Assembly (NCBI GenBank): GCA_007571095.1
Contig: RKSB01000113.1
Coordinates: forward strand, 1-14,644
Source of the DNA: K189A clade bacterium
Lineage (GTDB): Bacteria; Pseudomonadota; Gammaproteobacteria; Pseudomonadales; Azotimanducaceae
Direction of reading: 5' to 3'
DNA: 14,644 nucleotides
Below are positions 1-6,668 of this stretch, piece by piece; position 1 is the stretch's first letter, and every line of letters starts with the position of its first letter. Under the pieces are notes generated by a model, which made no database searches, was not told where the DNA came from, and saw only the letters and a program-made list of their open reading frames with translations. The position numbers and the translations under genes are program-made.

Positions 1-114
1 AAATATGTCATGTACCGGAGAGTCGCCTTACTTGCAAAACTCTGCATAGCCCGGCTCTGGTCGGATTTCTCTGCCCGAAGATTTCCTGGAACCGGAGCGA
101 ACTAATGGACTGGA
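1..114 (-). other. Left edge with a degenerate HAD-motif copy
   Basis: No intact gene is visible here. Bases 2-28 match bases 293-319 inside the neighbouring HAD phosphatase gene at 24 of 27 positions, in the same orientation. Read on the minus strand they give GDSPVHDIF, equivalent to the motif IV segment GDHPEHDIF of the neighbour, but a stop codon comes directly before the GD. Either this is the end of a broken second HAD gene, or a short duplicated piece of the first. The window edge cuts it off, so its extent is unknown. Confidence 0.35.
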
Positions 115-858
115 TCAACCAGGCTGTAAATCTCTGGAAGCCTCGATGCGAGCAGCAAAGCCAAGCACTTTTTCTTTCACTTCCTGCATGGTATCGGCAG
201 TCAGGGTAGGCGTAGCCAGTGCTTCCAGATTCTCATAGCGTTCAGGGCATGAACGAAAGTGCAACGTGTGCATGCCGACTGCACTCGCACCGAATATGTC
301 ATGTTCCGGATGGTCGCCTATGTGCAGAGCTTCAGAAGGCTCGACGCCGGCAGACTGCAAGGCTCGTTCGAACATGTGCGGATGAGGTTTGCCCAGACCG
401 ACATCAGAGGCCTTGTAGGAAAAACTGAAGTAACAGCCAAGCCCCAGCCTGTCCGTGTCGGCATTGCCATTGGTCAGGGCACCCAGAACAAAGTGCTCCT
501 TGAGTGTGGCCAAGGTCTCCAGAGCACCCTCAAAATAAACGACCTGATGACGTTTCTCCATAAACAGCACAAACGCCTCGGTAGCCAGTGTGGCTGCCTG
601 GGCAGGAGTTGTTCCGCTTTCGAGAAGCGCGTTTCGGTAAACCAGTCGCCGAAGCCTGCTCAGATCGTGAACCAGCATAGGCTGCTGCTGAAGGATTTTC
701 TGCCGAAAGTGCGCAAGCACACCCTCATTCAGCCGAGCTTCGATATTGGGTACTCGGTCAATCAGCCACCGTCGAACCTCTCGATCCGCATGAACAATGG
801 TAGGCACGATATCCCAGAGTGTATCGTCCAGGTCAAAAGTGATCAGCCGCAGGCTCAC
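115..858 (-). CDS. yigB: HAD-family phosphatase, YigB-like
   Basis: This is a 247-residue soluble hydrolase of the haloacid dehalogenase superfamily. Motif I is FDLDDTLWD with the nucleophile Asp9 and acid/base Asp11. Motif II is ALTN with Thr129, motif III is GLGKPHP with Lys157, and motif IV is IGDHPEHDIFGA with Asp182 and Asp187 as magnesium ligands. Residues about 16-110 form the helical C1-type cap. In E. coli the gene at this place, yigB, encodes a phosphatase that removes phosphate from the ribityl-aminouracil intermediate of riboflavin synthesis as well as other small phosphates; that substrate is assumed here from position and family only. The start is GTG in a GTGA overlap of 4 bases with the xerC stop, which indicates translational coupling. 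It is the last recognisable gene of the dapF operon. Confidence 0.85.
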   Translation of the reverse strand: MSLRLITFDLDDTLWDIVPTIVHADREVRRWLIDRVPNIEARLNEGVLAHFRQKILQQQPMLVHDLSRLRRLVYRNALLESGTTPAQAATLATEAFVLFMEKRHQVVYFEGALETLATLKEHFVLGALTNGNADTDRLGLGCYFSFSYKASDVGLGKPHPHMFERALQSAGVEPSEALHIGDHPEHDIFGASAVGMHTLHFRSCPERYENLEALATPTLTADTMQEVKEKVLGFAARIEASRDLQPG

Positions 859-1766
859 GACTGCTTGCGAGTGCGTCTGCGGGCTCTCGGGTGAGAGGTG
901 TCGTAGACGCTGGCCAGGTGTTGAAAATCCAGATGGGTATAAATCTGCGTGCTACTGATGTCGGCATGTCCGAGCAACTCCTGCACCGCTCTCAAGTCTC
1001 CACTGGATTCCAGAATGTGGCTGGCAAAGGAATGGCGCAGCATGTGTGGATGCAGGTGGCTGTCAATGCGGCTTGCAAGCCGCTTGAACCTCAGTTGCAC
1101 CGAACGGTGAGACAATCGGCCACCGTTACGATTCACAAAAACAGCATCGGATTCGGGCGGCTTCCTGCACCAGTCACGATAGATGGCCAGCCAACGTTCA
1201 AGTGCCTGTTTTGCCTTGCTGCCTACAGGTAGCTGGCGCATTTTTCCACCCTTGCCGAATACAGTCAGGACCCTGTATTCCTCAGTAAAATCACTCAGGT
1301 TAACGGCCACCAGTTCCATCAACCTCAGGCCGCTGCCATAACAAAGCTCAACCATTGCAAAATCCCGAATCAGCAGAGGGTCTTCGCCGAAAGGGCTCTG
1401 CAACAGGCTGTTCAACTGATCCGTATCCAAAACCGACGGTAACCTCTTCTTGCCCTTGGGCGTGGGAACATTCAGTGTCGGATTCGACAACGAGGGAACA
1501 TAGTCTTCGCGCCAGCGGGCATAGCTTCGAATGCTGGATAACCATCGCCGCAGGCTGGCATTGGACCACCCTTGAAAGTGAAGCCTGCCGACCAGAGCGC
1601 GCAGCCGTGCACTGGTCAGCTGGTCAAAAGAGCATGTCGTCAGGCTCGCAAGGATAGCCAGATCACGTTGATAGGCTTGAACAGTGTGCGGTGAAAGCCT
1701 GCGTTCTCGCCGAAGGTGGTCAAGAAACTCGGCGACTCCGCCTGGGTTGTCGGTATTCTGCGTCAC
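855..1766 (-). CDS. xerC: Tyrosine recombinase XerC
   Basis: This 303-residue site-specific recombinase acts with XerD at the dif site near the replication terminus to resolve chromosome dimers before division. The N-terminal SAM-like core-binding domain covers about residues 8-95 (VAEFLDHLRRERRLSPHTVQ). The catalytic domain follows with all expected residues: Arg148 in YGSGLRLMEL, Lys162 in the GKGGK hairpin, His241 and Arg244 in HMLRHSFASH, His267 in LLGHADISS, and the nucleophile Tyr276 in TQIYTHLD. Length matches the family (about 295-305). The start is GTG, 13 bases after the DUF484 stop. XerC rather than XerD is called from the dapF-DUF484-xerC-yigB gene order, which is typical of Gammaproteobacteria; sequence motifs alone would not separate the two firmly. 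Confidence 0.95.
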   Translation of the reverse strand: MTQNTDNPGGVAEFLDHLRRERRLSPHTVQAYQRDLAILASLTTCSFDQLTSARLRALVGRLHFQGWSNASLRRWLSSIRSYARWREDYVPSLSNPTLNVPTPKGKKRLPSVLDTDQLNSLLQSPFGEDPLLIRDFAMVELCYGSGLRLMELVAVNLSDFTEEYRVLTVFGKGGKMRQLPVGSKAKQALERWLAIYRDWCRKPPESDAVFVNRNGGRLSHRSVQLRFKRLASRIDSHLHPHMLRHSFASHILESSGDLRAVQELLGHADISSTQIYTHLDFQHLASVYDTSHPRARRRTRKQS

Positions 1767-1779
1767 GGCTCACTGTACA

Positions 1780-2451
1780 TCAGGGCGTTTGACCGAAAGC
1801 AGCCAACAGGCGAGCCAGAACCTCGGCGATAAAGCCGACGAAGAGGGTGTCCTGATCGGCTGTAAAAAAATGCGGATCGGTGCTTCCAAAAGCCAGAAAT
1901 CCGCTGATCTCGGCATATTCCAAAGGCAGCACCACGGCACTCTGAACAGCCGTTTCGGAGCCAAAAATGGCGATGGCTTCGGACGATCTCAGGGCACCGC
2001 AAACAGGTCTGCCGGTTTGAATAAGTGCATTGATGTTCCGTTTCGCTTCGCCCTCATCGAGGCGAAAAATCTCCGAAGATGCGAGTTTGCCGTCACCCAA
2101 CAGGCAAATGATCGTCGAGTCAACATGAAAATCCGAGGTCGCCTTCTCCTTGAGCAGTGAAAGCACCGTCTTCAGATCATTCGCCTCAAGCATGGCCAGA
2201 ATCAGCTTGCGGGTCAGTTCAAACAGGCGATCATTTTGTTGCGCAAACCGAAATATCTCGGAAATTCTCTGATCGTTTTTCTGCTGCTTGAGAATAACAG
2301 CCTTCCCCAATGCAAACGAAAACGCATTGTCGCTTGCATCGTCAAGGCCGAGGGAAGAAAAGAGCGTCGAATGCTCGGCAAAAAAATCCGGATGGTCAGA
2401 CAGGTAAGCGGCGACCTCCTCGGCTTTCAGTTCCGGTCTCGAGTCAGCCAT
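1780..2451 (-). CDS. yigA: DUF484 family protein (YigA)
   Basis: This 223-residue soluble protein matches the DUF484/YigA family, which is almost always encoded between dapF and xerC and has no established biochemical role. The N-terminus carries the family signature LKAEEVAAYLSDHPDFF, followed by a helical, probably coiled-coil stretch (about residues 40-90), then a GAF-like domain to the end with hydrophobic beta strands such as STIICLLGD and AVVLPLEYAEISGFLAFGS. No enzyme motif is visible. I chose ATG at 2451, which overlaps the dapF stop by 8 bases and fits the family N-terminus. An upstream in-frame ATG at 2481 would add ten residues lying wholly inside dapF. Position suggests a link to cell-envelope or chromosome-end functions, but that is only context. 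Confidence 0.85.
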   Translation of the reverse strand: MADSRPELKAEEVAAYLSDHPDFFAEHSTLFSSLGLDDASDNAFSFALGKAVILKQQKNDQRISEIFRFAQQNDRLFELTRKLILAMLEANDLKTVLSLLKEKATSDFHVDSTIICLLGDGKLASSEIFRLDEGEAKRNINALIQTGRPVCGALRSSEAIAIFGSETAVQSAVVLPLEYAEISGFLAFGSTDPHFFTADQDTLFVGFIAEVLARLLAAFGQTP

Positions 2452-3292
2452 CGACCTGCTCGGTCTCCCACACCCCTTCATAGACCCTGACCGCTTCGCC
2501 CGTCATGCTGACAGGCACGCCGTCACCAGGCCATTCGATCGTCAGAGTACCGCCAGTCAGGTGAACTGTGACCCTGTCGTCCAGTAACCCTTGTTGGCGG
2601 CCTGCCACCACTGCCGCACAAGCACCGCTGCCGCAGGCTTGAGTCTCACCCACGCCCCGTTCATATACTCGCAGCCGTACTGAGTCTGGCTGAAGAATCT
2701 GGCAGAAACCCACATTTACTCCTTGAGGAAAATAGTGAGCCTGCTGAACAGCCTGACTCAACCGCTCGACCTGCGTGGCTGACAAGTCGTCGACAAACAC
2801 CACCAGATGAGGATTGCCCAGACTCAAGGCCACGCCTTCCAGACAGTCGCCGCCGGCTGTTACAAACCGATGCAAAAGACCCTCCGGCTGAGAGCAGACA
2901 GGTACGGCTGAAGGGTCAAATACAGGGGCAGGCAGGCAGGCTTTTACTCGGTGGCCGTCAAGCAATTTGAGACGCATTCGCCCGCCAAGGGTCTGGATGG
3001 TAAACACATCCTTGTTGGACAAACGCCTTTGACGGATAAACCGGGCGATGCAGCGAGCACCGTTGCCACACTGCTCAACCTCCTGGCCGTCGGCGTTAAA
3101 GACGCGATAACGAAAGTCGGCCTGCGGTTGAGTCGGAGGCTCAAGAAGCAACACCTGATCGCAGCCGATGCCCCGCTTTCGGTTGGCCAGAGAGCGAACC
3201 AGGTTCGATGTAAGCTCAAGACTCCGGCGAACTCCGTCGAGTACAACAAAGTCGTTGCCGAGACCCTGCATTTTTGTAAACTCAAGCCGCAC
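2444..3292 (-). CDS. dapF: Diaminopimelate epimerase
   Basis: This 282-residue cytoplasmic enzyme converts LL-diaminopimelate to the meso form, the direct precursor of lysine and the cross-linking residue of peptidoglycan. It is cofactor-free and uses two cysteines: Cys75 in EQCGNGARC and Cys220 in TQACGSGAC, both present, along with the N-terminal signature FTKMQGLGNDFVVLDG and the substrate-binding LGNPHLVVFVDD. Both repeats of the epimerase fold are complete and the length is normal (about 275). The start is GTG at 3292; the family begins a few residues before FTKM, and a purine-rich AGGAAGGA lies about 8 bases upstream. It heads the operon with DUF484, xerC and yigB. In pseudomonads lysA and a small lipoprotein gene usually precede dapF; here they are absent and hemC is the direct divergent neighbour. 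Confidence 0.96.
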   Translation of the reverse strand: MRLEFTKMQGLGNDFVVLDGVRRSLELTSNLVRSLANRKRGIGCDQVLLLEPPTQPQADFRYRVFNADGQEVEQCGNGARCIARFIRQRRLSNKDVFTIQTLGGRMRLKLLDGHRVKACLPAPVFDPSAVPVCSQPEGLLHRFVTAGGDCLEGVALSLGNPHLVVFVDDLSATQVERLSQAVQQAHYFPQGVNVGFCQILQPDSVRLRVYERGVGETQACGSGACAAVVAGRQQGLLDDRVTVHLTGGTLTIEWPGDGVPVSMTGEAVRVYEGVWETEQVDG

Positions 3293-3320
3293 GCCGGATC
3301 CTTCCTGTCTTACAGACGCA

Positions 3321-3347
3321 ATAATAGCACAGGCAGCCGCCCTTCAA
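3321..3347 (-). promoter_or_regulatory. Probable dapF operon promoter
   Basis: Read on the minus strand there is an extended -10 element TGC followed by TATTAT (3321-3329), with TTGAAG at 3342-3347 as a -35 candidate. The spacer is 15 bases, slightly short, but the TGN extension compensates. Transcription would start near 3314, giving a leader of about 20 bases that contains the AGGAAGGA ribosome site of dapF. This is a motif match only. Confidence 0.45.
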
Positions 3348-3396
3348 GGCGAGACAAGACGCAAGTTTTCCAGTGAGTGTAGAATGGTTTCTTGCC

Positions 3397-4323
3397 ATGC
3401 AGTCTGAAGTTCGTATAGGTACTCGTGCGAGTCAACTGGCTCTGTGGCAGGCAAACCATGTTCGGAACAAGCTGCTGGAACGGCATCCGACTCTGTCCGT
3501 TCAACTCGTCAAGATAACCACCACCGGTGATCGCCTGTTCGGGCAGCCGTTGCGTGATATAGGCGGCAAGGGGCTGTTCCTGAAGGAAATCGAGGAAGCC
3601 CTGCTCAACCATGACATCGATCTTTCGGTACATTCGCTCAAGGATGTGCCGGCGCAATTGCCAGAAGGTCTCATGCTGGCTGCCACGCTGGCCCGAGAAA
3701 ATCCACTGGACGCGCTGGTACTGGCTCCAGGGCAGACTCGACTGAAGCAGGGTGCATCAGTGGCTACCGGAAGTCTGCGCAGACGTTGCCAGCTGAGTCG
3801 GTGGAGAAATGATCTGGTGTTCGAGGATATTCGCGGCAACATAGACACTCGCCTGTTCCGGCTGGCCGATTCAGGATTTGACGCACTTGTGCTGGCTGTT
3901 GCAGGCCTGAAGCGCATGGGTTGGGGCGACCGGATCAGCCGTACACTGGAAGCCGATATCCTTGTACCGGCGGCCGGCCAGGGTGCCATCACTGTCGAAG
4001 TCCGGTCGAACGATTCGACGATTCGGAGGCTGGTAGAGCCTTTGAACCATCTGGAAACCAGCCTCTGTACATCGGCCGAACGAGCCTTCACCGCAATTAT
4101 TGAGGCAGACTGTTCGCTGCCTGTGGGTGCCTGGGCAAGGATTGAGGGGGAGAATCTTCGTCTGACAAGCTGTATCGCCGATGCCAAGACCGGCAAAATA
4201 CTCAGGGCCGAAGCCAGCGGCAGACCGCCGGACTACTATAGAATAGGGCAGCAGGCCGCCTCGGATATTATTGCCCAGGGTGGCGATGCAATTATTCAGG
4301 GCTATCGCGATTCAGGCCATTGA
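3397..4323 (+). CDS. hemC: Porphobilinogen deaminase (hydroxymethylbilane synthase)
   Basis: This 308-residue cytoplasmic enzyme joins four porphobilinogen units into hydroxymethylbilane in tetrapyrrole synthesis. The sequence shows the N-terminal RIGTRASQLALWQA, the KGLFLKEIEEAL region, HSLKDVPAQLPEG with catalytic Asp83, SLRRRCQL with substrate-binding arginines, and ADCSLPVGAWA with Cys239, which carries the dipyrromethane cofactor. All three domains are complete. ATG at 3397 gives the normal length and N-terminus; an in-frame GTG at 3373 would add eight residues unlike the family, and neither start has a clear ribosome site. Its product should go to uroporphyrinogen-III synthase (HemD), but no hemD follows; the next gene, after 121 bases, is hemX. 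Confidence 0.96.
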   Translation: MQSEVRIGTRASQLALWQANHVRNKLLERHPTLSVQLVKITTTGDRLFGQPLRDIGGKGLFLKEIEEALLNHDIDLSVHSLKDVPAQLPEGLMLAATLARENPLDALVLAPGQTRLKQGASVATGSLRRRCQLSRWRNDLVFEDIRGNIDTRLFRLADSGFDALVLAVAGLKRMGWGDRISRTLEADILVPAAGQGAITVEVRSNDSTIRRLVEPLNHLETSLCTSAERAFTAIIEADCSLPVGAWARIEGENLRLTSCIADAKTGKILRAEASGRPPDYYRIGQQAASDIIAQGGDAIIQGYRDSGH

Positions 4324-4444
4324 CTTTCGTTAACGAACCTTAAGGTACGCGATGCACTTTGATAAAAAGATGATGAAAATCGACCTTGAGTGCAAACTCA
4401 TTATCCGATAAACCCGTCCACACACGCCTCTTCGCACCGACCCT
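4324..4444 (+). other. hemC-hemX gap where hemD is expected
   Basis: These 121 bases hold no gene and nothing resembling a HemD fragment in any frame that I can see. A perfect 12-base palindrome, TTCGTTAACGAA, lies at 4326-4337, immediately after the hemC stop. A small hairpin TGAGT-GCAA-ACTCA is at 4387-4400. Neither is followed by a run of T, so they are not typical intrinsic terminators. The gap is long for a hem operon whose genes normally overlap or abut, and it may be a deletion scar or hold a promoter for hemX. Confidence 0.5.
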
Positions 4445-5452
4445 GTGCTCAAGTTCTTCCTGTTGCTGTCTATTCTGATTGCCCTGATGGCATCGGCGGC
4501 GGGGGGTTACTTTTATCGGGTCAGCCAGCAGAAGGCCTCCCCTGAACTGCAACAGGACCATGCACTCCGGCAGGACCATGCACTCCGGCAGGACCATGCA
4601 TTCCAGCAGGATATTGAGCAACTGAGAAAGGTTCTCCAATCAATACAGAGGGAAAACACTCAACTCAAGGATGAACTTTTGGGCCGACTGGCTGTACAGG
4701 CTGACGAACAGAACAGGACGCTCAAACAATGGTCGAAAGAGTCCAGTTTGGCACTGGAGTCGGCAATTCGGTTGACGGAGCAGGCGGAAAAGGACGAAAA
4801 ACAGGTCATTCGGCAACTCATTCGGCTGTTGCAAAGTGCCAGTTTAAGCCTGTTGCTGCCAGCCAACCGTCAGCAGGGTCTGGCTTACCTGAAGCAGGCC
4901 GACTCAATTCTGGGTACTCGACTTGAGGACGACTTGATAGAAGTACGCCGACAACTCGGCGATATTCTGTTGGCTCTGAATCAACCGCAGATCCAGAATA
5001 TTCCGAATCTCTATCTGGACCTGGATCGTCTTGTCGAACAGGCATCGGCGTTGCCTCTGGGGCTGTTCTGGCAACCGGTGCTCACAGCAGACGCACAAGC
5101 AGCCAGTCCGCTACAGGAACGTCTGTCCGCCCTGTTCAGAGTTCGCACCGAAGCCAACCCTCTGCCCAGAACGCCCCAACTCGCCTTGCTGGGACGGCAG
5201 CATCTGATCCTTCTCCTGAACCAGGCACAAACCGCACTGCTGAGAGAAAATCAGCAGATCTACACAAACGCACTTGACTCGGCGGTCGAGCTACTGCGGC
5301 TCTACTTTGACGAAAAAGCCGCCGCCGTGATTCGCTTTGAATCAGAACTCGAACATCTGTCCAACCAAAAAATTACCCTTGAGCAACCAAATCTCGAACC
5401 GCTTGTAGCCCGCCTTCAGCGGTGGCTTGAGGCTACCGATTCGGCACTTTGA
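4445..5452 (+). CDS. hemX: HemX-like membrane-anchored protein
   Basis: This 335-residue protein matches the HemX family of Gammaproteobacteria. It is sometimes annotated as uroporphyrinogen-III C-methyltransferase, but it carries none of the SAM-binding motifs of CysG and its true role is unknown. One membrane segment spans residues about 4-24 (FFLLLSILIALMASAAGGYF). It is followed by a polar, coiled-coil-prone region (about 28-115, rich in Gln, Glu and Lys), then an alpha-helical domain with the family signature of paired leucine-rich helices and PLGLFWQPV. A threefold QDHALR-type repeat sits just after the membrane segment. The start is GTG, the first possible start after an in-frame stop at 4409, without a visible ribosome site. 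hemY follows after 6 bases. Confidence 0.85.
   Translation: MLKFFLLLSILIALMASAAGGYFYRVSQQKASPELQQDHALRQDHALRQDHAFQQDIEQLRKVLQSIQRENTQLKDELLGRLAVQADEQNRTLKQWSKESSLALESAIRLTEQAEKDEKQVIRQLIRLLQSASLSLLLPANRQQGLAYLKQADSILGTRLEDDLIEVRRQLGDILLALNQPQIQNIPNLYLDLDRLVEQASALPLGLFWQPVLTADAQAASPLQERLSALFRVRTEANPLPRTPQLALLGRQHLILLLNQAQTALLRENQQIYTNALDSAVELLRLYFDEKAAAVIRFESELEHLSNQKITLEQPNLEPLVARLQRWLEATDSAL
4553..4606 (+). repeat. Three 18-base tandem repeats in hemX
   Basis: Three head-to-tail copies start at 4553, 4571 and 4589. The first two are identical (CAGGACCATGCACTCCGG) and the third differs at two bases. They code in frame for QDHALR, QDHALR and QDHAFQ, directly after the membrane anchor of HemX. 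The unit is a multiple of three, so gain or loss of copies keeps the frame. The near identity suggests recent slippage expansion of a linker. Confidence 0.95.
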
Positions 5453-5458
5453 CAAGCC

Positions 5459-6070
5459 GTGGTGAAACGTCTGACAGTCCTGCTGATTTTTCTGGCACTC
5501 GGAGGGCTGCTGGGTATTCTGAACCAGCAGCATTCAGGCTATGTCATGCTGTCATGGAAAGAGACATCCGTGGAAATGAGCCTGTGGATATTCCTGCTGG
5601 TGCTGCTGCTGGTTTATCTGGTCATTCGCCTGACCGAACGCCTGTGGCGGCTTGTCTTCGGCCTGCCGAACAGGCTGAAGCAATGGAGCACCCAGAGACA
5701 GCGAATCAACACCTGCAAAACCGCACTGAGTGGAATGGAAAAACTGCTTGCCGGCGAATGGAAAAACGCCCTTCGGCAATTTGGCAGAATCTCCGGCGAC
5801 ACCGAAGAGGCTTTTCGAGTGAGCCTCATTGGAAGTGCGAGGGCGGCTGAACGCCTGGGGCTTGCTCAAAAAAGGGATGAGCTACTGGCTCAGGCCGAGC
5901 AGCAGGGTAGTCAGGGTGAGCTGATGGCGGCACTTGAAAGAGTGGAGTACAGCATGCGAAGACAAAACCGGAAAGAAGCCGAAACATGGCTGAAAAGGGT
6001 CGAAGAATTGAGCCCGAAGCACCCTCGGCTGGGCGAGCTGCAGCAGGCTCTAAACGACCTCGGTGGCTGA
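5459..6070 (+). CDS. hemY: HemY-like protein, C-terminally shortened
   Basis: This 203-residue inner-membrane protein matches the N-terminal half of HemY, a TPR-containing protein of unknown exact role linked to late porphyrin synthesis in Gammaproteobacteria. It is unrelated to the Bacillus protoporphyrinogen oxidase of the same name. Two membrane segments lie at residues about 4-22 and 40-62, with GYVMLSWKETSVEMS between them, then helical repeats up to PKHPRLGELQQALNDLGG. E. coli HemY is near 400 residues; the match stops where that protein continues with a tryptophan and the second TPR half. Here a TGA stands at that tryptophan position and a decayed transposase begins within 20 bases. 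The gene was probably truncated by that element. Start is GTG at 5459 (or the adjacent GTG at 5462). Confidence 0.8.
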   Translation: MVKRLTVLLIFLALGGLLGILNQQHSGYVMLSWKETSVEMSLWIFLLVLLLVYLVIRLTERLWRLVFGLPNRLKQWSTQRQRINTCKTALSGMEKLLAGEWKNALRQFGRISGDTEEAFRVSLIGSARAAERLGLAQKRDELLAQAEQQGSQGELMAALERVEYSMRRQNRKEAETWLKRVEELSPKHPRLGELQQALNDLGG

Positions 6071-6087
6071 AGCCCGAGAAAAAGAGC

Positions 6088-6500
6088 TTACATATAGTTT
6101 GACGCAGTCATCCGGTTGTGCCACGTTTCGTTCGCCCAGGCTTCGCGAATTCGATGGATCATGAATCAGGCCGTCTTCTGGGTCACGCAATGTCCCGATG
6201 CAGCTTCATGCTGGATACGGATTTGAGCGAGGTCAGACACAGACAGCCATCGCCCATTTGCACAGCGGCACCCTTGAGCTTTCAAGCAGTGTACCTGTGC
6301 GTACGGAGAAGCACTTGCGGCAATCTCGACAGCGGTAGGGTTGAGGCTTGCGATTCGGTATTTCGCGAGTATTCGTGCTGCCGCAATGACCACAACACAG
6401 ACTCAAACCATTCCGTAGCGGCCCGCTCGGTGCCGAGCCGATTCATCAACTGTATCAGCGTCATGCCCTCACGACAGGACTTGCCGGGAGCGTTTGGCAT
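6088..6500 (-). pseudogene. Decayed IS1595-family transposase remnant
   Basis: The minus strand carries, in three successive frames, the N-terminal half of an IS1595-type transposase. From ATG at 6500: NAPGKSCREGMTLIQLMNRL, then ATEWFESV. A small deletion shifts to the frame at 6394: CGHCGSTNTREIPNRKPQPY, then RCRDCRKCFSVRTGTLLESS, a four-cysteine zinc ribbon. A stop at 6233-6235 and a shift lead to LTSLKSVSSMKLHRDI. A further shift at 6186 gives VTQKTA-stop-FMIHRIREAW, where the stop (6166-6168) replaces the tryptophan expected in the family. The DDE catalytic core that should follow is missing, because the element ends at the hemY side. At least three frame changes and one nonsense codon make it non-functional. 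Family assignment is from memory of the conserved motifs; I cannot identify terminal inverted repeats or target duplications. Confidence 0.85.
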
Positions 6501-6668
6501 GAAAATTTCCTCAGCATATTAGTCCGGTTTCCCGTGCCCGAAAGAACTTGTCGAGTCAGATATATAAGCCCCGAAAAAAGCCATTCTTCTCTGATCAGCA
6601 AACGAGTGTTCATTCGGCGTTAAAATAGAGCGATTGTTAGCCACACGCAAACTGGGGACAAGCACCGA
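6501..6668. other. Gap between IS remnant and crotonase gene
   Basis: No gene is seen in this stretch. It probably contains the outer end of the insertion element (upstream of the transposase start) and the promoter for the following gene. A TAAAAT hexamer at 6621-6626 is a -10 candidate without a good -35. GGGGA at 6654-6658 is a plausible ribosome site for the ATG at 6669. I could not define the boundary between element and chromosome. Confidence 0.4.

Noticed and set aside
259..894. 211-codon plus-strand open frame over yigB
   Set aside because: It is antisense to a gene with all four HAD motifs and shows no recognisable protein features.
3501..4196. 231-codon minus-strand open frame over hemC
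   Set aside because: It is serine- and arginine-rich low-complexity translation, typical of an antisense shadow of a complete hemC.
4553..4606. Short direct repeats as a possible CRISPR array
   Set aside because: The 18-base units are contiguous, without spacers, and code in frame within hemX.
6118..6522. 134-codon plus-strand open frame
   Set aside because: The minus strand of the same stretch carries clear IS1595 transposase motifs, so this frame is a shadow of the pseudogene.
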